From Melampsora larici-populina 98AG31 (taxonomy: Eukaryota > Basidiomycota > Pucciniomycetes > Pucciniales > Melampsoraceae), in the NCBI RefSeq assembly GCF_000204055.1, contig NW_006768803.1:809964-873963 (forward strand): a stretch of 64,000 nucleotides of DNA, written 5' to 3'. The notes below the pieces were generated by a model. That model did not search any database, was not told the origin of the DNA, and was given only the letters and a program-made list of their open reading frames with translations. Below, one piece after another: positions 49,474-61,303 of this stretch; the first letter of the stretch is position 1, and every line of letters starts with the position of its first letter. The position numbers and the translations under genes were made by a program.

Positions 49474-50177
49474 CATGGTTGCATCCGTGGAAGTTTGGGA
49501 ATGTTCCCTAGTTGTTGTTCCCAATCCCTTTTTGTCAATCAAATTTCACACAGAACCTCAATACACATTGACATACCCTTATACTTATGTCTGTGTTGGA
49601 TTTTGGTTGCACTACACACGTCAGTTCCCGTTCTCCACTGTGCTGGATGAAATTGGGCACAAAATACATTTCATCATCCAAGTTGCCAGTCATCTAAATA
49701 GTGAATTATCATGATGCTTAGCAAGGTGGATCAATTGCCATGATTCATCTTATTAAATGCTTGGTTCTCACATTCTTACAAAAATGTAAGATTAAGGTGT
49801 GGTGTAAGGTGTTATTGCTATTTGAAACTGTTGCTTACCTGGACCAACACATCTAGCCTTAATCCGCCCTTGAATTGTACTACATGAAATATGCATGTAA
49901 CTCACAGGCCAGACTTGACAAAAATTGACATTGACCAAGGACAAATAATGATGATAGGTCTAAAAGATCCCAAGGGAAATTGGTATTGTTGACTCGTTGA
50001 CATAACTTGGCAACGACATACATGATATCAAATCAACCTTTTCTGGAAATTTTCCAGAAATGTCTGGGCTGTATGATACACCTCCCAATGCGAGTGGAGT
50101 ATTTGGAAATGTGTCAAGCTGTTATGACACCTATATGTAATTGGGAACGTTCCCAAACTTCCGCGGATCCAACCATG
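49474..50177. repeat. Inverted-repeat element, about 35-bp ends
   Basis: CATGGTTGCATCCGTGGAAG at 49474 and the complement of CATGGTTGGATCCGCGGAAG ending at 50177 are inverse. The match continues through TTTGGGAATGTTCCC with three or so C/T differences. The 630-bp interior has no transposase. The flanks do not show a clear duplication, so the class is open. Confidence 0.75.
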
Positions 50178-51235
50178 CCCTTGACTGTTCAGGCATCAAG
50201 TTGAAATTTTGAAATTATGGGCTTTGATATGAGTGACTATGAAGATATATGCTTTTTGATTATGGGTTTACAAAAGGCTGAATTTTGAAAATTGAGGACA
50301 ATGAGAAATTGGGGTAGTGGTAAGCAGAGATAAGCTTTGGGGTTCAGAGATAAAGGGACAATTATATTAAGGTATACAATAACATATTTTGACACAACAT
50401 TGAAAATTGTCATGAACTTTGACACAGGAGAATTTTCACCATTGCAAAATTCAAAAATCACTTTTGAAAACTGAGAAATGTAAACTTTTGATCATGAAGC
50501 TTTGAATGGAAGGGTACCACCACCCATATTTGTAGGGTGAATGTTGGTTGAGGTAGACTCATTTTGCATATAATCAATGAAAGTAATTTCTTACAATACT
50601 AGTTCCCAACATCAGTGGTAAAATAAAGTGGTAAACTAGGAAAATCACATTTTCAAAGACTTCCCTTAATTTTCAACTACAATTCAAACTACCAACAATT
50701 AGAGTCAGGCCATGGGCACTCAAGTCTGTGTGAGCACTTCTCTACATGTTGAAAAGTGTTCTTTTGAAGAATGTAGAATTTTCCGTTTTGTGAGAATTTG
50801 TGAAAAAACATGGAATAAGGTGTCTGTTCATATGAGCATCAAGAGTATCCTCAGCCTCGTGCTGTAAACCATGACATACATATATTTGGGGTATTTTCAT
50901 CCACAGCTGTTACCCCCAAACACATACTTAGCTTAGGCAATTCTCTACATGCAAGCCAAGATAGGCCGAATTTCTTCTTTTTTTGCTTCCACCCTAAACT
51001 TTGATACCTCACTTCTCCCATAAATTCCAGCTTGTACAATCAGGTTCTTCACAAATTATATACCTCAATGATAAACTAACCCATAAATCACCTCACAAAT
51101 TATGCTACAAGCCGAACTGTAGGGAACCACAGCTGTACATCCTTTGAATTTCATACCTCAAACACTTCCGGAAACCATATGTGCAGCCCTCCATACATTA
51201 CAAATTTATGGCACAGCTGTGGATTCTCTGAGGAC
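50178..51235. other. No gene seen
   Basis: AT-rich DNA, no supported coding frame. Words such as AATTTTGAAA recur but form no clear repeat. Confidence 0.5.
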
Positions 51236-51843
51236 AGGATCCTGCCTAACTTAAGTAAGTCCCCTTTGGACAAGCAAGTAGTCAAGAGAGGGACTTATGG
51301 CTTATACATGAAATCTAGCATGTGAGCCAATTTGGTTTGGCTGGCACCTTTTTCAATCCTCAATAGCTCTGTCCCCTGCAAATAAATATCCTCTGGACCC
51401 AAGAAAAGCCTGGGGGTCTGTTGATTCTACACAACTGAATGTATCTCACTCCTTATCTGGCCCATTTGTTGCAGAGTAATGAGAGGGTAGATTTGGAAAA
51501 AACAGCACAATTCCTGAGAAAGCTGTTCAATGTGTGAAAACCTCACACCAGGCAACAAGCTGGATTGTTACACAAGACTTAATTTTTCAAGTCTGGTTTC
51601 TAGCACATTCTGAAACCCAAGAAATGAAATCAAAAGACCCAACATGTGTAGGTTGAGCAGGCACACAAGGCCTTTCTTAGGTCCAGAGGATAACTATTTA
51701 CAGGGGACCAAGCTATTGAGGATTGAAAGAGTCATCAGCAAAAACAAATTGGCTCACATGCCAAATTTCACGTATAAGCCATCAGTGCCTCTCTTGACTA
51801 CTCACTGGTCCAAGAGGGACTTAGTTAAAGTTAGGGATCCTGG
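51236..51843. repeat. Foldback element with about 190-bp arms
   Basis: About 51236-51426 and the reverse complement of about 51645-51843 align over their whole length (AGGATCC, AAGTAAGTCCC, TAGTCAAGAGAGG, TTCAATCCTCAATAGCT, TATCCTCTGGACC) with roughly one difference in eight. The loop is about 220 bp. The plus-strand frame at 51644-52048 crosses one arm and is probably not a gene. The GGGACTTA core links it to the repeats at 23.2 and 33.0 kb. Confidence 0.8.
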
Positions 51844-53588
51844 ATCACTCTTCTATGATCCCATTTACATACCACCCTATACAGTCGATTTCACAAAGCT
51901 TGGAAAGAATTCCGCGCCAATTTTCTCAAATTTGGCGGGCAGATCACTTCATAAACTACTCACAATCACATATATGTCACATTCAAGGCATGTGTATGTC
52001 ACTCATTTTTTGTGTATGTACAGCGTGATTCAGATTAACCTAACTTAACAAAGTCCCTCGATGCCTCGACAGCTGTCATTCAAACTAGTTGAATCCGCAT
52101 GTCTCGGCATGAGGGACTTACCCCCAATGTCCGGTTTTTGGCCTGAAGGCTTAAGCCCTTCTTGGTGGAGAGCATATTGTTTTCCTCTTTTCCGTGAGCA
52201 CACCGAGGATTAACTGCCAACCTTTGACCCACATGTGCGCTGGGTCTTTCTCCATGTTGTACAAGTGGAATCATCAAATTCCCCTCGTCTTTTGCTGAGC
52301 TACACAAAGTAAAATTTTCGCAAGTTCTGCATGTAGCTTGACTAAGTACGTCGACTTAATACCATGGCAGAGCTGGCAATACAAAGCACTTCACTACATA
52401 CCTATCGCGCGTGACACGTGACTGGCATGGTTGCGCTGTCGCAACTTGTGTCAATGCGGATAACCTACTCATAGGCTTCATCTTTAATGTATTGGTATAG
52501 CACATCAAAATCCTTGAATGCTTTTAGTGGGCGAGATTGATGTAGAGATCTTAGTGATTGACGTAGAGATTGTTACGTAGAGTTCGTGCAAGAATCAGTT
52601 GATCATAGGACGGTCTATCGACTTGTCTTATGTGATAAGCGATGTCATGTCCAGCCAAATTGCTCCATCCAACTGCTATACACAGCCCCCAATCACAAGT
52701 CACTGGCAGGCCAGTGCCTCCCACCGACCCTAGCAAGTTATCATACATAAAGAGGAGATGGTGTTGGATACGAAAAAAATATAACACCGTCGGTGTCTCT
52801 ACTAACTGCGATTGTGGACCGCTCAGTCCCGTCGCGAAAAACTTTGACTGCCCCGTCGGTCCCCGCGCGAGTCGTGATATTAACTATGACTGCCCCGCCG
52901 GTTACTCTGAGAGGTTGCGAGACTATTGCGTTGGCCACAACCACACATTTCCAATTTCCCAACAGATGACGAGCCATCTGATTATAATTCAACCACCATA
53001 CTGTCTTCCTATGCCCAGCCTCGCAATGTTCAGTCCAAGACGCTGATACATTCTCTGACGAACGGGACTAGGATCGCTCCATATTGCTCGATCGCCACCA
53101 ACGGCATTCCTCTACCACCATTTCACCGCCATGACGTTTGTCTAACATGTCCGTTTGTACTGCCTCAACGCTATTGTTAACTGCATTTCCAAAATACTGA
53201 CTCAACTGGCTGTTAATCACTGGCCATTTCATTTTCCACTAGACCAACACACAATCGGTATGACATCTCCGCTTTCTCAAAGCCAATGGCCCGATCACCA
53301 CGCGCGCCATCACACGAAGCGCGGGTGGTTCCGGTTGGACGATCACGCATTTCATCATGCAAAATGTTATGCGACGAGCCTTTACTCGCCATTTAGCTTG
53401 CAATCTTGCTATAAAGCTTGGGGCGTTTTGATATTCATCCTGCCCACGATCCAGCCCGAGCCTGTAGTTTCTATCTGTTACCCCAAATTACCAAACTAAA
53501 TCGCTATTCTTTACTCCTTTTCCTATCTGTTTGACCACGGCTTACTGAGGAACCACCCATCCGATCTTCCTGTGTACCACCCATCCAA
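51844..53588. other. Probable Helitron 5' side, no gene called
   Basis: From roughly 52.4 kb the sequence becomes richer in CpG (GCGCGTGACACGTG, CCCCGCGCGAG), like the Helitron genes that follow. The Helitron 5' end should lie here, as TC after a host A, but it cannot be placed without other copies. The open frames at 52.6-53.5 kb have no recognisable domain. Confidence 0.4.
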
Positions 53589-54735
53589 ATGGTTAACGCA
53601 ACTGCAAACGCAAACTCCACTTCGCATCCCATCCGAGTCAATTTCTTCGGACAAGCGGGCGTCGAGGTAAGCTCATTCTATTACTGTTGCAGAAATTAAT
53701 GCTGACCACTTCTTTTCACAGGCTGCATCTCTTATGATCAATTCCAAGGGTTTCGTCTCCTCACACGCATTGATTGCCACGTCCGGTATGAACGGAGGAG
53801 CGCCATTCGCCAATCCCATACGTCTCACCTCCTATGGATCATCCACTGACGCTGTGAAGCCCAATTGCGTTTACTCGATGACGTGCAAGTTGATCTGTAC
53901 AAATGATACCGCAGATGATCATTTGCATTTTGAGAATTCTTCCCGAATCGATCTCGGCGACGTTGCAAGATTTGGAGAAGACTTTGCCGAGGATCTCATG
54001 GACAAAACCATTATGGTCGCATTAGGCTACGTGATGGGTCGTGAAACTGTCAAAGATCCGCTCTACAAGGGCAAGCCGACGGTCGTTATTACGCTGCAAT
54101 CTCAAGATTATGATCCCTTGGTACATAACCACTTCTCCGTACAGACTTTAACCACCAGAATACTGACACTTTATTCGTAGACAAAGATTCCTGTAACATG
54201 GTATACCAAACACCACATCCCACCAGTTCGCAACATGGAGAAAGCCCAAAATATATGTCAGATTGGGCGTGAGGTTCAATTAGTTGGCGCCATCAAAGAC
54301 TATGACGGCGTTAATTTCATGTGGGAGACCGAGGTATGTCCGCGGTGTAGTTACTCCATCGAACAAATACTTATATCAAACCATAGGTCTCTGCCATTAG
54401 TCGATGCACCGGTGATGCCCCGAGTATGGCCGACAAAATAATCAATAAGCCTGGAACACCAAAAGGGGGCCGAGTTCCTTTGACATTGTAAGACCATTCG
54501 TACTCACATTTCTGAACAGGAACACTAACTATTTCTTTCCAGATGAAGAAACAAGGCTAGCACAATTGCTAGCACTTCCGCGGTCAGCCTCGATGCGGGA
54601 TCCAGCAATGCCACAGGTGCTACCTCCAGTCAAACTGAAGTAACCGACGGTTCAATTGTAGACGTCGAAAACGACGCTGTGAACGGCACATTGGAGACTC
54701 CAGTCAACTCTTCACCATTGAAACGTCGACGTTAA
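53589..54735 (+). CDS. Helitron OB-fold-like (RPA-like) protein 1
   Basis: Exons 53589-53666, 53722-54120, 54181-54333, 54387-54487 and 54549-54735, about 305 residues. The last acceptor (AAG at 54548) was picked because the nearer CAG would give an immediate stop. The start is MVNATANANSTSHP, then FFGQAGVE and a segment AASLMINSKGFVSSH that reads like a beta-barrel. The third exon (GREVQLVGAIKDYDGVNF, ending WETE before VSAIS) looks like a second OB-type strand set. The C-terminus is Ser/Thr-rich and ends SSPLKRRR, a possible nuclear signal. Many Helitrons carry a single-strand DNA-binding RPA-like gene; that role is inferred here from context and pattern, not from a decisive motif. No stop interrupts it. 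Confidence 0.75.
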
Positions 54736-55270
54736 CACCATACAACTCTGACCCCGCTGCACATTCATGATTTGACGAATATTATGATGAATACCAGATA
54801 GTGCGGTTTGCCCGAATCCACTTCCGATGGTCTTTATCAATGCGTGATTGAAACTAGGTCTTTGACTTAGTCCCACACACGGCCTTTTTATTATGCGTTC
54901 TTCGATTCCCGTTCTTCCTATTCTACACTTTGTTTTGTATTATTAACTCATGATAAAACATCTCTATTCGTAATGCACACATTGTCCCAGCTCTGCGTTA
55001 CCTACTTTGATGCGCTCCGTATACGAGATACGAGAGATACATTGATCGCATGGATAGAAGTGCATTGTGCTGCAATTTTTGACCCATATCAATGAAGATT
55101 GTCAAATGTCAGTGAAGATTGACATTGCGGTACAGTCAAGAGATGTACCGCCGATGTGCGTAACAGGTCATCCCTAACTCTGATTTGAAAGACAGGAAAG
55201 TGATCAGCGACTTCACTTTCCACCACACCAGTTTCAAGCGTTTTTAAAATAATACACATCACATACGGAC
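54736..55270. other. Spacer between Helitron genes
   Basis: No gene on either strand. The minus-strand frame at 55089-55568 is the shadow of the first Rep exon. The start of transcription for the Rep-helicase probably lies here. Confidence 0.5.
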
Positions 55271-58200
55271 ATGCCACAACTCGCCGTTCGAGCCCAGTGG
55301 GAAAACAACGAAACTTCAATTCAGCTCCGATTTTGCAGCGAAATTCCGCATAGATTAGGCGATTGTACTGACACCTGTTCCACATGTGACGCATTGCATT
55401 GGATTGGTGAACGAACTCGAGATACGAAAAACAGTGGACCTTCCACCTATCCCACATGTTGCCAGAGCGGCAAAGTACTACTGCCGGAGCATTATTTCGA
55501 TTTCCCACCTGTGCCGGGGTTTCTGAAAGAATTATACACTGGCGATAGTTTTTGTAAGGATGCAACATTATTCTAATAACCGTTGAATTGCGCTGACCAG
55601 ATTTTGTTACTCACAGGAAGCAACAACTTCCAACAGAACATCTGAGCATATAATAACTGTTTATCGTTTACTTCTCTGGGAGCAGATGTTAAACACAAGG
55701 TCGATGGCCCGGATGGAGTAAGATGTTTTAAGATTCAGGGTGCTTTGTACCACGACATGGGACTTATTCTGCCCCGACCTGGAAGCGACCCTGCATTCGC
55801 GCAGATTTACGTGATGAGCAATCAATTGGAGAATGAAGCTGCTCACCGAAAATATATGTCAAGGTCAAAGGAGATTGACAAAGAAATCATCACAGAGATA
55901 CAACAATTTATGTACGATCACAATCCGTACGCGCGACAATTCAAGATGGCAGAACAGGTTCTGCAAGAATCTGCGACGAAATCGATTTTGTTGAAATTGA
56001 AATCTATACCCCCGACGGCGGAGGGTGCTGCAAATCACGATCTGCGAACTTATTGTCGACCCACGGCCAATGAAGTTGCTATGATTGTTGCCGGTGGAGG
56101 TGATGTCGGTGAACAGGATCGCGATCTCATCCTGCACAGCGAAGATGGTACCTGGGAAAGGGTCTCGGAGCGTCATACCGGGTATCTACCGCTGAGATAC
56201 CCCATACTATTTCCATGGGGTCAAGCTGGCTATGATGAATACTACCGCGTTCCAACGCCTGATAGTAAGTTGTGCGACATAACTCAGGAAAGCCAATGCT
56301 AATGATTGATATTGAAAATAGATGACGGAGAGACTGTTTTGTCATTACAATGGTTCGCATATCTCCTGTTCCACCGGAATGGAGAGTTTTCACCTATACT
56401 CGCCTCTAGAATGCTCCTGCAAGAGTTCACCATCGATTTATATGCATGTGTTGAAAATCAGAGATTACGGTGGTTCCGCCTCAACCAAGATGTGTTATAT
56501 GCCGAACTCTATTCGGGAGCCAAGGAATCTCTTGGTCGAAATGATTTCAAAATCGGGCGACGTGTGATCTTACCTGCAGGTCACATCGGTGGCGCACGCA
56601 ACATGGTACAACTGTACCACGACGCGATGGCGCTGGTCCGACACTTCGGTCAACCGTCGTACTTCATCACAATGACGGCGAATGATCATTGGCCTGAAAT
56701 ACAATCACAATTATTGTATGGTCAAACTGCAATGGATAGACCCGATATAATGACAAGAGTGTTTCGGATGAAAATGAAGGCGATGATGAGATGCGTCAAT
56801 AAGGATGGTCGTCTAGGAACATGCCTTTCACACGTTCGAACGATTGAGTTTCAAAATCGAGGACGGCCGCACGTTCACTTTATCCCCATTATGGAACCGA
56901 CGTCGTGTCCGCGCACACCAGATGCTGTCGATTTAGTCGTCCGTGCCAAAATCCCAGATCGAGAAACCGAACCAGACCTTTGGGCAATTGTAACAAAGTC
57001 AATGCTCCACGGACCGTGTAAGGTCGACGGCAGCTGTTGGCGCAACGGAAAATGCCGTTTTAATTTCCCGAAAGAATACGCGGAAGAGACAACGATGACT
57101 GACGACACCTACCCAAAGTATCGACGCCGTAACAATGGTCGAACCTTTATTAAGGGAGGATATACATACACCAATCGTGACGTAGTACCTTTCAATCCAT
57201 ACCTACTCCTGCGATTTAATTGCCACATCAATGTGGAAGTAGCTTCAAGTATGCAATCATTGAAATACTTATATAAGTATATTACGAAAGGACATAATCG
57301 CGCAGCTTTATCAATCACCGCTGAAAACAAGATTGACACTTATGTGGATGGTCGTACGCTAACGGGTACAGAAGGCAAGTCTCCCTCTATTCAACCGTTT
57401 CCTATTGGTCATCGAGGGATCTGATTGTTTGGGTACAACAGCGTGTTGGCGGTTGTTTGAATTTTGGATGTCGTCGCGGTTTCCCGCAGTCCAAAAACTG
57501 ACGGTCCACTTACCCCGCGAGAATACTGTGTACTTCAAAAACAAGTGGTCTCTGAAAAATCAAATTGAATCGGGAAAGGCCGCTAGGACCACTCTCACCG
57601 AGTTCTTTGCGCTATGCAAAAACAACATTAAAATTAAGGGGGACACAGAAAGTGTCAAAACGTTAACCTATCCCGAAGTTGTTTTGCACTTCTCATGGAA
57701 TAAAGACACAAAACGTTGGAAACTTAGAGTACAAAGTTCAAAAACTATACCCCGAGTTTTTTATGCGAGCCTAGGGCAGGGTGAACGCTATTTCATGCGG
57801 TTGCTACTGATGCATGTTAAAGGTCCTATGTCCTTTGATGATTTGAGGACGGTAGATGGAACGGTTCACCCAACGTTTCACTTAGCAGCTGTAGCTCAGG
57901 GACTGCTACTCAACGATGATCACTACATTGCGGCAATGGATGAATGTGCTAGGGTACATAGTGATTATCAACTACAAACTATGTTTGGGCCATTGCTATT
58001 TGCAGCCCACAGGAAAACCATGTAGGCGCTGCATTGGCAGCGCCTACATGGGTGTTTCCCACGAAAAAGCGCCTACATTTATGATGTAGGCGCTGAAAAC
58101 CATCTAAAATGACGCCTACATGATAAACAACCCATGTAGGCGTCATTTGGTTACGCCTACATTCAAAATTTCAGAATGTAGGCGTAATTTTCAAGCACCT

Positions 58201-60933
58201 ACATATCTAATTTGAAATGTAGGCGCTATTTTTGAGCGCCTACATTCAATTTTCAGGTCAAATAAGCGCCTACATGCAGTCTTGCATATGTAGGCGCTCC
58301 AAATCCAACACCTACAACTCCAGACTGGTCTGACGGCTAATGAAGAAGAAGTTTTAAGTTAAAATGAGAGTATTGGAAGACGGAAATAGCAGTTCGGAGT
58401 TGAAATGAGTGTATCGGAAGATGGAAAAAGCAGCTTGGAGTTTAAATGAGTGTTTTGGAAGACGGAAAAAGCAGTTAAGCATATTGGAAGATGAATATGC
58501 TCTTTTCAACTCTGAAGTGAGTGTATCAGAAGACGTAAATAGCAGTTCAGAGTTGAAATAATCTACTTCTTTTTCCGCTTCTGATACACTCATTTTGACT
58601 CCAAACTGAGTTCAGAGTTGAAATAATTTACTACTTTTTCCGTCTTCTGATACACTCATTTTGACTCTGGAGTGACTTTTCCGTCTTCCGGTACACTGAT
58701 TTCGACTCCAAACTGCTTTATCCGTCTTCCGATACACTCATTTTGAGTCCAAACTGCTTTTTCCGTCTTCAAAACTCTCATTTTGACTTGAAAATCGTTC
58801 TTCATTACCCTTCAGACCAGTCTGGAGTTGTAGTTGCCGGATTTGTAGCGCCTATATATGCAGGACTGCATGTAGGCGCTTATTTGAGCTGAAAATTGAA
58901 TGTATGCGCTCATTTTTAAAAATGTAGGCGTAAATTTTGTGCGCCTACATTGGATTTCCCATGTAGGCGCTCGAAAATAGCGCCTACATTTCATTTTTTG
59001 AATGTAGGCGTAACCAAATGACGCCTACATGGGTTTTTTAACATGTAGGCATCATTTTGGATGGTTTTCAGCGCCTACATCATAAATTTAGGCGCTTCTT
59101 CGTGGGAAACACCCATGTAGGCGTAATTTGGCCAGCGCCTACATGGTTTTCTTGTGGGCTGCAAATAGCAACGGCCCTATGTTTGCAATCATCTTAAAAT
59201 TCGGACCGCCAGCTGATCCTCTCAAGATTTGGAACCAGTTCGTTGTCTACCTCTGTGACGATTGTAAGTACGCAATGTTACAGTATAAGCCAATGGATAT
59301 TCCGACGGAAGAGATGATTACGGCATTGGGGCTTTGTCGAATGGCGGTTGCACTCGAGGAGGTCAATATGACGTTGTTAGGAGCCGGCCTTCCGCAACCA
59401 AATAAGAGGATCTTGAGAGATTACTCTGTTTTAATAGACCTTAACGATGAAGACGAGATCACTGCTGAGGAAAGTGAATTGATACTGGAAAACTCGCTAG
59501 AGACAATGAACGCAGATCAACTTCGCATATTTCAAAATATCAAACACGATATTGGTGCACAAACAGGAAAGCTACACTCTGTAGATGGCCCGGGAGGGAC
59601 GGGGAAAACATTCTTATTGAATGCCATCTTGCACTACTGCAATGCGTTGGGACACGAAGTCGCGGCTGTTGCTTCCTCTGGCATTGCAGCTCTTATACTC
59701 CTGAAGGGTATTACAGCGCATTCGTGTTTCAAAATTCCCATCAACGCCGACGATGACTCCAGGTGCAAATTGTCGGGTCGCGACGAACTCAGCAGACGAT
59801 TGCGATGTTTAAAGCTGATTGTATGGGACGAAGTCTTGATGCAAAATAAAGCAGACATACATTGTGTAGACCGGGCGTTACGCGAGCTCCGAGAGGTCGA
59901 GGCACCATTCGGAGGCACAATGGTACTCTTTTCGGGCGACTTCCGGCAGACCTTGCCCGTGATACCAAGAGGTACAGTCGCGGCGCAAGCCGAAGCCTCT
60001 TTGAGATGTTCGTATTTATGGGCCAAGCTACAACGCCATAAATTGACTATCAATGTAAGATTAACCAGTGCAAACGTCAGTGCCGAGGTGGCTAATCGAA
60101 ACGGCGACTACGGGAAATGGCTTTTGAAAGTGGGTTCGGGAGAGTTACAAACCGAGACCGAAGCGGACATTACATTGCAGCATATCACGCACAAAACGAT
60201 TCCATCATCGAAGACATACAATGAAGAAGTGGCTTTGGGACTATACGCGGACACAAATGTTATGATTGAAGAGGGGCGCTGGGCTGACTTGGGGACATAC
60301 TATGGGGAACGATGTATTATTACGCCGTTGAACAAATACGTGACCAATGTGAACGACGAGATCATGGATCATTTGAGGGGGGAAATATTTTACTCCGAAT
60401 CAATTGATTCTAACGACGACGCAACGAAATGTGAGCCGCTGACGCCCAAGATGCTGAATACTTTTGTAGTTCCTAATTTCCCGGTACATTCTTTGAGACT
60501 AAAGGCTGGTATGCCAATCATATTGTTGCGTAATCTCAACATGAAGCGGGGATTGTGTAATGGTACGAGAATGGTAGTGACCCATGTGGGGAGAAGAATA
60601 CTCTCTTGCCGGATTATAACTGGCAGCAGGATTGGCGATTTGATCACTCTGCCTAGGATCAACTTGCACCATACGGGGGGTTCGTCATGTCCGCTCCCCT
60701 TTTACCAATTCCAATATCCGATTGCGCCTGCCTTCTGCATGACGGTGAATAAATCACAAGGCCAAAGTGTTAATGATATTGTAGTTTTTCTCCCAAGTCC
60801 TGTGTTTTTGCATGGACAACTTTACGTTGCGCTGTCAAGGTGCACTCGCGCTGACAAAATTATGATATGCATGTCGAAAGACATTAAGAATGCGGAAACC
60901 AAGAACATTGTATTTCACGAAGTTTTATTGTAA
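55271..60933 (+). pseudogene. Helitron Rep-helicase, broken by stops and an insertion
   Basis: Exons 55271-55553, 55617-56264, 56322-57374 and 57442-57987, then (after the inserted element) 59186-60933. Cys-rich start: CSTCDALHWIGERT and CCQSGKVLLP. The Rep nuclease part has FQNRGRPHVHF (HUH motif, His codons at 56870-56878) and SLKYLYKYITKGHNRA with the paired Tyr. The helicase part is PIF1-like: Walker A GPGGTGKT at about 59586-59609, Walker B LIVWDEV, GDFRQTLPV, and at the end NKSQGQSVNDIVVF and YVALSRCTR. Breaks: the codon spanning 55553/55617 reads TGA, and TGA at 55643-55645 lies in the block before AYN. The intron 57375-57441 is GC-AG. It would nick single-stranded DNA and drive rolling-circle transposition; this copy cannot make the full protein. 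Confidence 0.93.
57988..59176. mobile_element. 1189-bp near-palindromic element inserted in Rep-helicase, 9-bp duplication
   Basis: Ends GGCCATTGC (57988) and GCAACGGCC (59176) are inverse, flanked by CTATGTTTG on both sides (57979-57987, 59177-59185). A 9-bp duplication fits a Mutator-like non-autonomous element (inference). Almost the whole element folds on itself. The outer 350 bp of each arm carry GTAGGCG or CGCCTAC 22 times exactly, in alternating directions, with several variants. The core has roughly 40-bp units (GTATCGGAAGACGG words) repeated in one direction on the left and inverted on the right. Removing it plus one duplication copy rejoins the Rep-helicase frame. Confidence 0.93.
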
Positions 60934-61303
60934 TAATCATTAGTTCACTTACAATTTGTGACGGTTAAAATTTGTATGGCTCTAAAACATGGACCAGAGT
61001 TTATTGAGTTGTGCGGCGGTATAAGCAATGCATTTCAGACTGGGCAAGGCGCAAATGCGACGAGAAAGGCCCTTTGAAGAGTGATAAGAAAGTAGGCAAA
61101 TGGCACGCTTACATCTATATCTGAGATGGCGGACAATAGACGCATGTTACCAGCTGAAAGTGGAAATGGCGAGGGAGTACGAGAAATGGACACAAAGTGG
61201 TATAAAGGGCATCGTGTAGGCATATGCTCTTCAATGACCAATGAACGCAGACGCTTTAATTACATCACTAAATTCACATCACATTTTAAATTATACCGGG
61301 ACT
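60934..61303. other. Spacer downstream of Rep-helicase
   Basis: No gene supported. The frame at 61126-61356 overlaps the next first exon in another register and is not called. Confidence 0.4.

Noticed and set aside
51644..52048. 134-codon plus-strand frame
   Set aside because: It crosses one arm of the foldback element; the other arm's inverse explains the sequence.
55089..55568. 159-codon minus-strand frame
   Set aside because: It lies opposite the Cys-rich first exon of the Helitron Rep, which has clear family motifs.
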